DNA from: CAWCAW01 sp963793645 | Lineage (GTDB): Bacteria > Actinomycetota > Acidimicrobiia > Acidimicrobiales > UBA8190 | Direction of reading: 5' to 3' | Length of the DNA: 64,000 nucleotides | Assembly (NCBI GenBank): GCA_963793645.1 | Contig: CAWCAW010000006.1 | Coordinates: 682,001 to 746,000 of the forward strand | Part shown: positions 18,341 to 27,517 of the stretch, in pieces | Layout: every line of letters begins with the position of its first letter | Position numbering within the stretch: position 1 is the stretch's first letter | Translations under genes and position numbers: made by a program | The notes under the pieces: generated by a model | Database searches by the model: none | What the model was told of the DNA's origin: nothing | The model's input: the letters and a program-made list of their open reading frames with translations, nothing else

Positions 18341-20422
18341 CTAGCCTGACCGGCCACGGCCCGCCATGACCACCGATAGAGCAGCAGAAAGCTCAGGCGT
18401 AAGCGTACGTGTGTAGCTTTTCGACAGATGTCTGTCGTCGGGATAGACGATGGTATTGCCGATGACGGGTGGGCAGACGGTGGCGGTGCACAGCCATGGC
18501 GTGGGATCGATGACGAGGGCACCGTCTCCGGCTGCAGTTTGATTCAGGGCGCTCCAAAGGTCTGGATACGGAAACCCGGCATTTAGACGGAAACCGCACT
18601 CCTGGATATCAGTGAGGTTCTCGGAGAGGCAGTCAGGTACGTTGAACCCAGGTGCTGGGGTGTCTGCGATATACACAACTTTCGAACCGTCAGCCTTCAA
18701 CTTGTCGAGCGTCTTAGTCATGTCCCCAGTGGACCTGGCTGTACCCAAAGGACCAAAGTCCAAAAGGAAAGAAGACATGACCACGAGGGCTGGCCGGAGC
18801 ACTGCCAAGCGCGCGAAGACGGCGTTGCGCCACTGCGTACAATGGGTAGACGCCTCGTCGATGACGTTGGGATTGGTCACGTCCTCGGCTGGGCAGAGTG
18901 CCTTCGCGTAGGTCGCGAGTTTCCAACCACGCTGGGAGGCGACGGCTGCGAGGGCGTCCGTCCACTGCCATGCATGTGAGTCACCAAACAAGACAACAGT
19001 TCGACTGGCGGTCCTGTCACCGAGCACACACGTATCCCGTGGTGATATCGAGCCGGTCCCAAGGCTTGCGCCGCAGGAGAAGGGCGGAAAATCGTCCTCC
19101 GCTTCGGCGAGAGGAGGCGAGAGGTCTGCCGGCAACGACTTGCGCTGGGCGGCGAGCGCCACATTCTGGATGACCGAGCGTGTCAGCCTCCCCGGCGCTC
19201 CAGATCCCGTCGGCACGACGACCAACGCCATCACGAGCACGGCGCTGAGCACAGAGATACCGACAAGAGCCGAGCCGAGAAAGAGGCCACGTCTCGGGTA
19301 GGTGACGAGCCCCTTGTTCTGGCGGAAGGGTCGCTCGACGATTTCGTAACAGACCGAGGCGATAGCGAAGGAGGCAACTAGGGCGAGAGCGACCTCACCG
19401 GTTGTGGCGGTGCGATGCAATACGTACGGGAGGAAGACGAGCACCGGCCAGTGCCACAAGTACCACGAGTACGAGACCCGCCCGACGTACTGAAACGGTC
19501 CGAGCCCGAGCAACGTCTCGGCTCCTCGAGGCGGGGCCGCACAACCAGCAGCGATCACGAGGGCTGCCCCGGCCACTGGTACCAGCACTGCATAACCGGG
19601 ATACGACGTGGCACTGCTGTAACACAGCGCAGTCGTGACAATTGTTCCGAGCCCGAGCCAGGAGAGCGGACCGGCCACCGAACGCAGAGTGCGGGCAATC
19701 CATTCGGCGTTGATCGCCATCAAGGCGCCGAAAGCGAGCTCCCAGGCGCGAGTCTGGAGCCCGAAGTACGCCCAAGGCGGGGAGCTCGTGGTCTGGGTCA
19801 CCGAGCACAAGAGGGACACAGCTATGACGACGACGAGGAACGTCGACACGGCGCGTCGGCTCGACACCAGACGCCGGGTGGACCACGTCACCCCGACTAG
19901 CAAGAGCGGCCAGATGGCGTAGAACTGTTCTTCGATGGCGAGGGACCAATACTGCTGGAACGGGGAGAAGGAGGTGTTGGTAAAGTAATTTGTGCCCTTC
20001 TCTGCAAGCCGATAATTGATACAGAAGAGCGCGGCCGTGATGGCGTCGAGACTGGCGGAGTGGATCTCCAGCGGCGCGGCCAATCTCCACGCGGCCAACA
20101 GTGATACGACGATGACGACAGTCGCTGCCGGCAGGATCCGGCGTACCCGACGAGCGTAGAAGCGGGCCAGTGAGATACGCCCTGATCCCGAGAGCTCACT
20201 GTAGAGATATCTGGTGATTAGAAAGCCCGATATGACGTAGAAGACGTCCACGCCCACATATCCGCCGTGGACGGCGAGCCTGGCGTGATAGAGGATGCCG
20301 GCGAGGACGGCGACGGCTCGCAGACCCTCGATGTCATGACGAAAGCCACCGAGATCGGCCTGCGGATCCGGTTTCGACGGGCCTGGCGTGGCTCGCTTGG
20401 CCGTTCTGGCAGTTCGCGTCAT
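18341..20422 (-). CDS. Acyltransferase-3 / SGNH hydrolase fusion (OafA-type)
   Basis: 693 residues. The N-terminal ten-helix acyltransferase-3 domain (about residues 28-380) starts FRHDIEGLRAVAVLAGILYH, with the invariant His in the first helix region, then GGYVGVDVFYVISGFLIT, an arginine-rich FYARRVRRILPA and the QYWSLAIEEQFYAIWPLLL signature. After a linker, an extracytoplasmic SGNH domain shows VVLFGDSHAWQWTDAL (nucleophile Ser) and, near the C-terminus, YPDDRHLS (Asp/His of the triad). This layout is that of peptidoglycan or surface-polysaccharide O-acetyltransferases, where the membrane part passes acetyl groups outward and the SGNH part transfers them. It sits between radical SAM copies 2 and 3, next to a membrane glycosyltransferase, consistent with decorating a surface glycan. 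Confidence 0.85.
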   Translation of the reverse strand: MTRTARTAKRATPGPSKPDPQADLGGFRHDIEGLRAVAVLAGILYHARLAVHGGYVGVDVFYVISGFLITRYLYSELSGSGRISLARFYARRVRRILPAATVVIVVSLLAAWRLAAPLEIHSASLDAITAALFCINYRLAEKGTNYFTNTSFSPFQQYWSLAIEEQFYAIWPLLLVGVTWSTRRLVSSRRAVSTFLVVVIAVSLLCSVTQTTSSPPWAYFGLQTRAWELAFGALMAINAEWIARTLRSVAGPLSWLGLGTIVTTALCYSSATSYPGYAVLVPVAGAALVIAAGCAAPPRGAETLLGLGPFQYVGRVSYSWYLWHWPVLVFLPYVLHRTATTGEVALALVASFAIASVCYEIVERPFRQNKGLVTYPRRGLFLGSALVGISVLSAVLVMALVVVPTGSGAPGRLTRSVIQNVALAAQRKSLPADLSPPLAEAEDDFPPFSCGASLGTGSISPRDTCVLGDRTASRTVVLFGDSHAWQWTDALAAVASQRGWKLATYAKALCPAEDVTNPNVIDEASTHCTQWRNAVFARLAVLRPALVVMSSFLLDFGPLGTARSTGDMTKTLDKLKADGSKVVYIADTPAPGFNVPDCLSENLTDIQECGFRLNAGFPYPDLWSALNQTAAGDGALVIDPTPWLCTATVCPPVIGNTIVYPDDRHLSKSYTRTLTPELSAALSVVMAGRGRSG

Positions 20423-20464
20423 GCCGGATCCATGGGAAGATTATCGTCTCGCCGATATGGGGAC

Positions 20465-20494
20465 GCCACCTCCAATCGAAGCGATCGAGGTGGC
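20465..20494. terminator. Strong hairpin between radical SAM copy 3 and the acyltransferase
   Basis: GCCACCTCcAATCG-AAG-CGATcGAGGTGGC folds into a stem of about 12 pairs with one mismatch and a 3-base loop. It lies between two minus-strand genes, 247 bp after the stop of radical SAM copy 3 and 43 bp before the acyltransferase start. A second, weaker dyad (CTGAG...CTCAG) is adjacent. No U-tract follows, so it may be a terminator, attenuator or regulatory stem. Confidence 0.4.
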
Positions 20495-20741
20495 GCTCGG
20501 TCAGCTGAGCGTTCAGCTCAGCGAAGGATCCGAAGCTCACAGGTGCTGTCGTTTTCGATGAGCGTTTAGACGGTGTCCGGTCAGTCCCTCCCCGGCACTC
20601 ACTTCCTCGCCGAGCGGGCGTTCACACGGTGGTCTCAGATGCTTGCGGATTGCCTCATTCGGCGCCCTTCGGGGTTCTTCCACCCAACCGGAAACAGCCA
20701 GGCTCGGTTCTCGCCTCGACGAGAGCCGAGCGGCAGGAGGA

Positions 20742-22530
20742 TCAGCCCCCCACCTTGACCGGGATGCGGCGGCGGGCTCCGTGCTCGGCCTTCAGAGGCA
20801 GGATCACGTTGATCTTGTGGAGCTCACGGGTGTCGGCGGGTGCCGGCGTGTGGACGCCGTCGCGAAGGTTCTTCTCACGGACCTGGCGGAAGATGTCGTC
20901 CCAATGCTCGAAGAGTCGTTTCTCGTCCGCTCGTGACATCCAGCCACGCTTCAGTTTGCACTTGGCCGTCTGGATGCCGGTGACGACGCCGTAGCGGAAG
21001 GCGGTCTGGAACTTACTCTCGTCGCCCCCCTTCCCCCGTAGGCGAGTCAGAGAACCCCACAACTGAGAAACCAGGCCCGACGATGCTTCCAGACTCCGAC
21101 GGCGCCGGAAGAAGTGCCGGAACATCCGGTACTTCCATATCGTGAGCTTCAGAAGGGAGAGGTGCTCGTTGTAGCTCGATGTCGGATACAGGGTGGTGGC
21201 GGCCAAGATGTGGCGGAAGTACCTCCGGTTGATGACGATCTTTCCGTTGTCATACAGACTGTCGAACATCTGTGTCCCGGGCAGCGCCATGTAGAACGAG
21301 ACCCCGATGTCGGTGATTCCTATATCGGCGATGGCATCGAGGAACGGGAGGTTTTCCCGCAAGTGGTCTTCGGTGTCGTGCGGAAACCCGATCACCATGA
21401 AGACCGAGGCGTGGAGGCCCTCCGCCACGGTGGCCCGCATGCTCTCGAAGAGCCGATCGGTCTTCATCTTCTTCTTGATCAGGCGCCGCGTCTCCTCGGA
21501 TCCGGACTCCGGGGCGTACGACATGTTGATCAAGCCAGTGCGCCGCAGCAGTTGGGCCACTTCTGCGTCTATGGCCTCTGTTCGAGTGCCCGTCGGCATC
21601 TGCCACGTGATGTGCAGGTCGCGCTCGAGCAACTCCTTGCAGAAGTCGATGATCCACTCACGTCGGATGATGGCGGTGAGGTCCTGGAAGGGAAAGTTTC
21701 CGGACGCCGAAGTGCTCGACGTAGTACTGGATCTCGTCGACGACCTTCACCGGATCGCGGGGGATCCACCGTGGCGTCCACATGTTCGGTGCCGAGCAAT
21801 ACGTGCACTGGTAGGGGCAACCCCGCGTGGCCAGGATGGGCACTGACTTGGTGGACGAATACAGGCCGCCGATCCACCGCCGCTCGTGATAGGTGTCCAG
21901 ATCAAACAGGTGCCACGCCGGCCAGGCGATGGCATCGATCTCGGTGGTGCGTTGACGACGAGGGTTCACCACCACATCGTCGCCGGAGCGATAGGCGATG
22001 CCGTCGATCTCGTCGAGGGGCTGCTCGTTGCGCAGCGCGTGGATCAATTCGATGAGGGTCTCCTCACCCTCGCCGAGCACCAGCACGTCGGCGGCGGAGG
22101 TGAGAAGGCAGAACTCGGGCAACGAGCTGACGTGCTCGCCTCCGAGGATTATCGGCACGTCGGGATGGCGTCGCTTGATGGCGTCGATGAGACGCAATGA
22201 GGCGGGCCACTCATGGGTGAAGAGAACCGAGATCCCGATGAAGTCGACACCGCTCGGAATCCGTGCCGCGGTCTCGTCGAAGGAGAGGCCGATCAGATAG
22301 CCCTTGTAGTACCGATGAACCCTGTCTGGCGCCGAAGCGACGGCGTCGACCACGGCCACTCGTTCCCCGGCGGCCTCGAGGGCACCGGCGATGTACGCCA
22401 AACCCAGGGGTGGAGCGATCGTTATGCTCGTGAACCGGAAGGTCTCCGCCGCAGGAGCTCGAACGAGGCAGACCGTCGGCGCGACGGAAGGCGAGTCAAG
22501 GACTCCGTTCGCATGGAATTCCCCGCCCAT
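20742..22530 (-). CDS. B12-binding-type radical SAM protein, copy 3, single-base frameshift
   Basis: Start ATG at 22,530 (MGGEFHANGVLDSP) directly after GGGGGAGCAG, as in copies 1 and 2. The frame is broken by one extra base: where copies 1 and 2 read CGGAACTTTCCC, this copy reads CGGAAACTTTCCC, i.e. an additional T on the plus strand within 21,697-21,699. Correcting it gives about 595 residues with the cobalamin-type domain, RGCPYQCTYCSAPN, the SAM core and the same C-terminal domain, except that it stops at IPVKVGG, about 33 residues short of the others. The gene is inverted relative to copies 1 and 2. Either a recent pseudogene or a sequencing error. Confidence 0.75.
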
Positions 22531-22609
22531 CTGCTCCCCCGACCGGTCACTGCGTGGCACCACCCTTGAAGTGGGCCCTACGGCATCCCTCTCCATGTCC
22601 CTTCGGCGC

Positions 22610-22638
22610 AGTATAGACACCGCATAGAAGCACGTCAC
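22610..22638 (-). promoter_or_regulatory. Promoter-like element of radical SAM copy 3
   Basis: Read on the minus strand: GTGACG (22,638-22,633), a 17-bp spacer and TATACT (22,615-22,610). This is the best -10 of the three copies. From here to the GGGGGAG ribosome site the leader is alignable with copies 1 and 2. The next 280 bp upstream, to the DMT gene, holds nothing I recognise. Confidence 0.5.
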
Positions 22639-22917
22639 GGGGCGACTCAGAAGCCGGCCATCGGTCGCGCCCGCCCGGCTCACCTCCCCAAGCGCACCAT
22701 GCACCCCATGTATGCGAAGGAATGCCTCGCGACTGAGCTTGGCCACCGCCATGACCTGAGAACCCTGGTGCACGGCCCCATGGGAGCAAACAACCCATGA
22801 GTTCACCGGCGCTGCACGTCGTTATTTCGTCGCGCCTCAGGAGCAGCTTCAGAAGTTCGCCGTGGCCAAGCTCTTGACCGCGCCCCGCCCCTCCAGGAAT
22901 GCCGAGCCGGTACGTCG

Positions 22918-23862
22918 TCAGCCCAAGGTGACAGGCCCGGTATCGGCGCTCCCGATCGCGCCCTGCACCACGGGAGGTTGGAGAGGACCCGCTCCGAGGT
23001 ATTCGTCGGCTGGGACTCCACCTATGGCGGCGACCAACGGAGAGCGAACAAGCACGACCACGCCGACGCACAACACCGCAATAGCGAGAACGTCCAACGC
23101 CAGGAAGGTGGTTCCGGCCCGCACCCGTTCGTTGAAAGCCGTTATCCCAATGACGATGCTGCCCATTGGGTTGACTATGGCATTGGTGATGCGCGACGCG
23201 GTGATTGGGCCGGCATGAAGCGCACTCTGAAGGAGGAATATGCCAGAGAAGCTCGTGATGACGACTAGGTACGGTTCCCAACTCTCGAAAACGTGCGCCC
23301 AGCCGTGGCGCAGGATCGTGGTCGCTGTCTTCGTCAAGGCGGCGTCGTATGCGAACAGAACGGCTGCCGCCGCCCCCAGCAGGGCTGCTCGCCACCACCG
23401 AGGGCCACTGCGACCTGCCACCACCAGGCCGAGCGCACAAATCAAGGTCAACGTGGACACGATCACCCAGGCCCTGGCATCGGGCTGGCCTTTGCCGACA
23501 GCAGGTGAAGCCGATGCGAAGAATCCGGCCAGTCCGCCCACAATGGCCACGACTCCCAGCACCTCTCGCCAGCCGACGCGGCGGTGAAATACCACCACCA
23601 ATATGGCAACCACAAAAACCAATTCGATCGTGACCGCCGGCTGGACCACGCTGAGTTGGCCGACGCGCAGCGCCGACGCCTGCAGCGCGAAACCGCCCAG
23701 CAGGAGACCGAAGCCGATCAGCCAGCCCCGCTTCTTGAGGGCGTGGGTTATGAGTCGGGGACTGAGGCTGGACCCCGTAGGGGCCGATTCGAGCGCCACT
23801 CGCTGGAGCACGACGGCAATGGCCTCCACCAGTGCGGCACTGACTGCCAGGACGATGTCCAC
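22918..23862 (-). CDS. DMT-superfamily (EamA-like) membrane transporter
   Basis: 314 residues and about nine to ten hydrophobic helices arranged as two repeats: helix 1 MDIVLAVSAALVEAIAVVLQ, then LQASALRVGQLSVVQPAV, and in the second half LQSALHAGPITASRITNAIV with the NPMGSIVIG that ends most second repeats. This two-repeat pattern, with A-L-x-x-G-x-[LI] and P at matching places, is typical of drug/metabolite transporters of the actinobacterial DMT branch. The C-terminal 35 residues are cytoplasmic or external and unstructured. Substrate cannot be read from sequence; these range from metabolites to Mg2+-like roles. It is not obviously in an operon. Confidence 0.75.
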   Translation of the reverse strand: MDIVLAVSAALVEAIAVVLQRVALESAPTGSSLSPRLITHALKKRGWLIGFGLLLGGFALQASALRVGQLSVVQPAVTIELVFVVAILVVVFHRRVGWREVLGVVAIVGGLAGFFASASPAVGKGQPDARAWVIVSTLTLICALGLVVAGRSGPRWWRAALLGAAAAVLFAYDAALTKTATTILRHGWAHVFESWEPYLVVITSFSGIFLLQSALHAGPITASRITNAIVNPMGSIVIGITAFNERVRAGTTFLALDVLAIAVLCVGVVVLVRSPLVAAIGGVPADEYLGAGPLQPPVVQGAIGSADTGPVTLG

Positions 23863-24248
23863 GCCAACTTTCTAGTCCGAAGCATTTGTCTTTTGCGCAT
23901 TGAGGTCGGCAAGGGCGATAACGCCGGTCGCGTCTATCCATCTGGACGGAGTGGAATGCGTGCCGCTTGTGCGTGGTCCTATGGGCAACGCAAGGGTCGA
24001 CGGGCCGCTCGATAACGCTCGCCCCGTCGGAGCGGATAGAGAGAAGCACAGGTCGCGTTCCCGCCACCCACGACCGTAAACTCCTCACCGCCGAACGGGC
24101 GATCGGTATCTACGCCTGGCGCTCCCTTGGGATATCGCCGCGGGACCTCGATTCGACACGGGAGGTCGATAACCGCCTGGCGGACGTCCAATTACACCCA
24201 AAATCTCTCCTCGGCCGGGGCTCCTCGGCTGGGACGGACGACCGACGT
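23863..24248. other. Intergenic, no gene supported
   Basis: Short frames cross this segment on both strands. The minus-strand reading after the transposase scrap (GGEEFTVVGGGNATCASLYP) could be more decayed mobile DNA but is not recognisable. Confidence 0.3.
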
Positions 24249-24452
24249 TCACGTGCGGGGGGTGCAGAGGGCCTCGAAGTCCACTGCCCCGTCGAGCACG
24301 ATCAACTCGGCGGACAGCTTGGGCACGTGGACCCCGGTCATCTCGGCCATCGTGGCGATGGCCTCGTCGAAAGGCCCGCAGACCGCCTGGCGGACCAGGC
24401 CCCGGCACGGTTCGTAGGTATCGGCCGTCACGGGAAGTGCATCACTTCTGAC
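24249..24452 (-). mobile_element. ISKra4-type transposase fragment (dead)
   Basis: The minus-strand frame contains AVCGPFDEAIATMAEMTGVH followed by VPKLSAELIVLDGAVDFEAL. ISKra4 transposases carry the landmark PFDEAxATxxxxTGVxVxKRQAEELxxxAAxDFxAFY at the same place in the N-terminal third. Only about 65 residues are recognisable; the flanks are out of frame or stop, with no domain for DNA cleavage. A remnant rather than an active element. Confidence 0.5.
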
Positions 24453-24473
24453 CCACTGCCGAATTGACTGTGT

Positions 24474-26087
24474 TTGGTAGGTTACCCTTTGATCGAAGCC
24501 GTGACGATGCGGGGGGGCGTGAGTTCGTCGAGGCACAACGAGCGAGGGAGGGTCAAGTCTTCACCACGCCTTCCACCGCGTGTTGAGCCCTCCAAGCCCG
24601 TTAGCAAGCGCGGACAAACTGGCACCGCGACAGGCATGCCGAAGCGGGATCAGGGACGACCGAGAGCCGAGCCGAAACCTCGAGAACCTCATGTTGAGCG
24701 CCGGCTAACCGACCGCCTCAACCGACGAATCTGGCCCATCGTTATCTCGATTGCTTACGTCTGTGTCGCGCTCTGCTACTTCTTTCTGTGGGGACCTGTA
24801 GTCCGGCACATACCGGCCGAATGGGTACTGCCATATGACCCCACCTTGACCTATCTGGCCGCCATCGAACTGGCCCATGGGCATTTGAGTGCGATCTACA
24901 GCAGCCACGTGAGCGAGATGCCAGGAATCATCATCACGATGGCACCTCTCGGAGCCTTGAGCAATGTCTTCCACACCACTCTCTTGGCGGTTAATGGGCA
25001 GCACACGTCCGTCTTGACGCACTATTCCGTGGGTTACCCTGGCGACTGGCCACATAACATAAAGCCCCTGCTGGGCCCAGGAGTGTTTAAGTCCGGAGGC
25101 AAGCTTTTGGTGGCACGCCCACAATGGGCCGTTGCTGTTGAGACCGTCGCGTTGGTGCTTTCGTGCGTGGCGTTTTTCTCCTTCGATGCCCTAGCGGAGC
25201 GGCTCGGGGTGTCTAAAGCGCGCCGAGCCTTTCTCTCCGTCGTCGAGGCGGTGTTGCTTTGGAACGTGATCGTGAACTGGGGGCATCCCGAGGATGTGAT
25301 CGCCCTGTCATTCGGCATGTATGCGCTCACTTTGGCGCTCGATCGCCGCTTCGTCGGAGCCGGTTGGTTATGTGGCGCTGCGGTGCTATTCCAGCCTCTC
25401 GTCGTACTCATCCTCCCGGTACTTTTCACCATGGCCGGGCCTCGGAGGTGGCTGGGCTTTGCTCTACGAACAGTTGTCCCAAGCGCAGTTCTGCTCTCGG
25501 TACCGCTCATCGCCAACTTCTCTGCCGTCTATGACGATGTCATAAAACAAGCGGACTACACCCAAGGTGATCACACCACCCCATTTACCTCGTTGTCGCC
25601 GCACCTCTCAGGCCAGGGCGCTAACTACGCCGTGGAAGGCGGCCCTGGTCGGCTGTTGTGCGTCCTGCTCGCTGTCCTCATAGGTGTTTGGGCTGCCAAG
25701 CGATGGCGAGAGCGCCCTGAATACTTGGTCTTTGCATGCGCCATCGCGCTCGCGCTGCGCTCCTACACCGAGTCTGCACTCGCTGCCTATTATCCATGGT
25801 CAGCATTGGCCGTGGCGATGATCGTGGCAGCTCGATGCAACGGCTGGCGTTTTGCCACCGCCGCCTCTCTGGCCATCTGCACCTCGGTCGCCTCTCAATG
25901 GAACCTTCCCTGGATCGCCTATTGGACGATACAGATCGTGGGCATCACCGCCTTGCTCGTGGTCACGGCCAAGCCAGAGCGCGCACCCGTCCTTGCGAAA
26001 GTGCCCCTGGAGCCCGGACGCGTCCGCTGGTCCCGACATGCGACGGGACACGTAAAGAACCTCAACAAGGGATCGGCTGGGCGATAG
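24474..26087 (+). CDS. HPED-family polytopic membrane protein (GT-C-like), intact
   Basis: The frame is open from 24,474 (537 residues). Starts at 24,507 or 24,636 are also possible; the latter (MPKRDQGRPRAEPKP) gives an N-terminus the same length as in the paralogues. It has a basic N-terminal segment, then helices from RRIWPIVISIAYVCVAL, the loop FLWGPVVRHIPAEW, FDALAERLGVS, NWGHPEDVIALSFGMYAL, AGWLCGAAVLFQPLVVLILP, TPFTSLSPHLSGQG and LPWIAYWTIQIVG, and a short Arg/Lys-rich tail. It is the fifth and most distant member in position, 14 kb from the others and next to a transposase scrap. Function as for the paralogues: a probable lipid-linked sugar transferase, not proven. Confidence 0.65.
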   Translation: MVGYPLIEAVTMRGGVSSSRHNERGRVKSSPRLPPRVEPSKPVSKRGQTGTATGMPKRDQGRPRAEPKPREPHVERRLTDRLNRRIWPIVISIAYVCVALCYFFLWGPVVRHIPAEWVLPYDPTLTYLAAIELAHGHLSAIYSSHVSEMPGIIITMAPLGALSNVFHTTLLAVNGQHTSVLTHYSVGYPGDWPHNIKPLLGPGVFKSGGKLLVARPQWAVAVETVALVLSCVAFFSFDALAERLGVSKARRAFLSVVEAVLLWNVIVNWGHPEDVIALSFGMYALTLALDRRFVGAGWLCGAAVLFQPLVVLILPVLFTMAGPRRWLGFALRTVVPSAVLLSVPLIANFSAVYDDVIKQADYTQGDHTTPFTSLSPHLSGQGANYAVEGGPGRLLCVLLAVLIGVWAAKRWRERPEYLVFACAIALALRSYTESALAAYYPWSALAVAMIVAARCNGWRFATAASLAICTSVASQWNLPWIAYWTIQIVGITALLVVTAKPERAPVLAKVPLEPGRVRWSRHATGHVKNLNKGSAGR

Positions 26088-26414
26088 GCCCATTTCTGAA
26101 GGTGCTCGGCCATTACTGATGCTCCGTTCGGTGTGGATCGGGACGCGAGTGACACGAGTCCCCTGCCCGCGGTATCGCTTCGATGTCGTCAACCCGACGC
26201 CGACGCGGTACTGGCTCTTCAGCAAGCGAACCATGACCCTGTCCGTCGCTCGTTCAGAGTGCTCGAACGATTCGACGAACAATCCCGCCGAGGGCGCCCT
26301 GCCCGCCATTGGCGCTATGGCGCCGTAGATGACCTCGGCACCAAGGCGACAGCTCCGTCACCCCATCACTAAATATGCCCACCGCAGCGTCCTCATCGCA
26401 TCCTCACCGCGGCC
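26088..26414. other. Convergent intergenic region, no gene seen
   Basis: This lies between the stops of the HPED gene and the lipoprotein gene. It has several short frames without ribosome sites. Near 26,379-26,412 the repeated words CCTCATCGCATCCTCACCGCGGCCTCATCGC form a small direct repeat of no clear role. Confidence 0.3.
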
Positions 26415-27281
26415 TCATCGCTTGGTGACAAAGGCCGTAACTGAGTTCGCCATATGACTGAGATTGCTCGAGTGGACTTCGGCACCGATGCCTGACTGAT
26501 CGACGAGAAAGAACCGCATGCTTGTGGCACAAATGTCTCGTTGAGCCAAGGGCAGAGTGCACTCGATCATGAGGCCGTTTGCATAGCTAAATCGAGTCAC
26601 ATTTGCGAGGAACAGCGCCACGGTCGATTCGCCCCTACCCGACATCAGAAAGACATGGTCCGTTACATTTGCCGGGACCCGGACAACAGCCACGTAGATA
26701 TGAGGCGTTCCTGTAGATATCGTTTGCACGACTTCGCCCGCTGGATGGTTACACACGCGAGGTGAATAGGCGCCGCCGGCGGACGCTTCCAAAGCGGCCC
26801 GAACGCCATGGACGTATGGGCAAGCCAGGCTCATATAGGCGCCGGCTCCGCCCGCGCTGAGTAATAACTGTAATCCTTGGTCCATCTCAGGACCAACGGT
26901 GGCTGTCATCATCGCCTCTCCATCGAAGCTTCCGAAAAAGCCCTGACAGGTCGCGGTAGAGGGCGCCATGAGGTACGACGCTGAGGAGCCAGCAATGACC
27001 CACCCAAACAAGCTCGCACCATGGGGAGGAGCAAGAGCACTTGGCAAAGCCAAAGTTCCCGGCGAGGGCCGAGAGCGATACGGCGTCCCGGTGTAATCCG
27101 ACGCGGGAACCGGGCAGGGTTGCACCGATACCTGGCGTGATGAGGGCGCGGCCGCCGTAGTGGGTGTCGATCGGGTCGCTGTCGTCGACGTCGATCGAGC
27201 CGTCGCACTTGGACCACCGCCACAAGCGGCAGTCCCAACCGCCATTATTGCCAGAACGCACGCCCCAACAAGTCGCCGCAT
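26415..27281 (-). CDS. Predicted lipoprotein with Thr/Ser-rich linker, unknown function
   Basis: 288 residues; signal peptide MRRLVGACVLAIMAVG with lipobox VGTAAC. A low-complexity Ser/Thr/Ala linker (about residues 24-50) leads to a domain of about 235 residues with six or more Cys (VQPCPVP, ATCQGFF, LACPYV, RVCNHP, IECTLP, DICATS), enough for three disulfides. Strands such as HIYVAVVRVPANVTDHVFLM suggest a beta-rich exported domain. I do not recognise a family. The gene is on the same strand as, and downstream of, the P450 gene with a 236-bp gap that holds nothing evident. Confidence 0.55.
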   Translation of the reverse strand: MRRLVGACVLAIMAVGTAACGGGPSATARSTSTTATRSTPTTAAAPSSRQVSVQPCPVPASDYTGTPYRSRPSPGTLALPSALAPPHGASLFGWVIAGSSASYLMAPSTATCQGFFGSFDGEAMMTATVGPEMDQGLQLLLSAGGAGAYMSLACPYVHGVRAALEASAGGAYSPRVCNHPAGEVVQTISTGTPHIYVAVVRVPANVTDHVFLMSGRGESTVALFLANVTRFSYANGLMIECTLPLAQRDICATSMRFFLVDQSGIGAEVHSSNLSHMANSVTAFVTKR

Positions 27282-27517
27282 TGGCTAGATACTGCAACGC
27301 CGAACAACTCGACGACAAGGACCCTCTGCCACCCTCGCAGATCTGAGCCCCGAGTTCGGCGGCTCCTGGGCATGCAGGGCGCTGACTAGGGTCTTGAGCA
27401 GGCGAGACGCCAAGAACTCTGAGAACGTGTAGTGCCTAGGCGGGTTGCAGCGCTCTCTCGCAGTTTGTCGAGTGGGTGCCGAGCGTTGACGACACGCACG
27501 TTCCTGATCGGAGCACC

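Noticed and set aside
20334..20540. Minus-strand frame with SFGSFAELNAQLTERHLDRF before the acyltransferase, considered as another IstA fragment.
   Set aside because: FAELNAQL is only vaguely like an IS21 segment, with no second landmark in order.
22547..24088. Long minus-strand open frame (513 codons) across the DMT transporter region.
   Set aside because: Arg/Gly/His-rich translation with no family features; it is the antisense-phase shadow of the DMT gene and high GC content.
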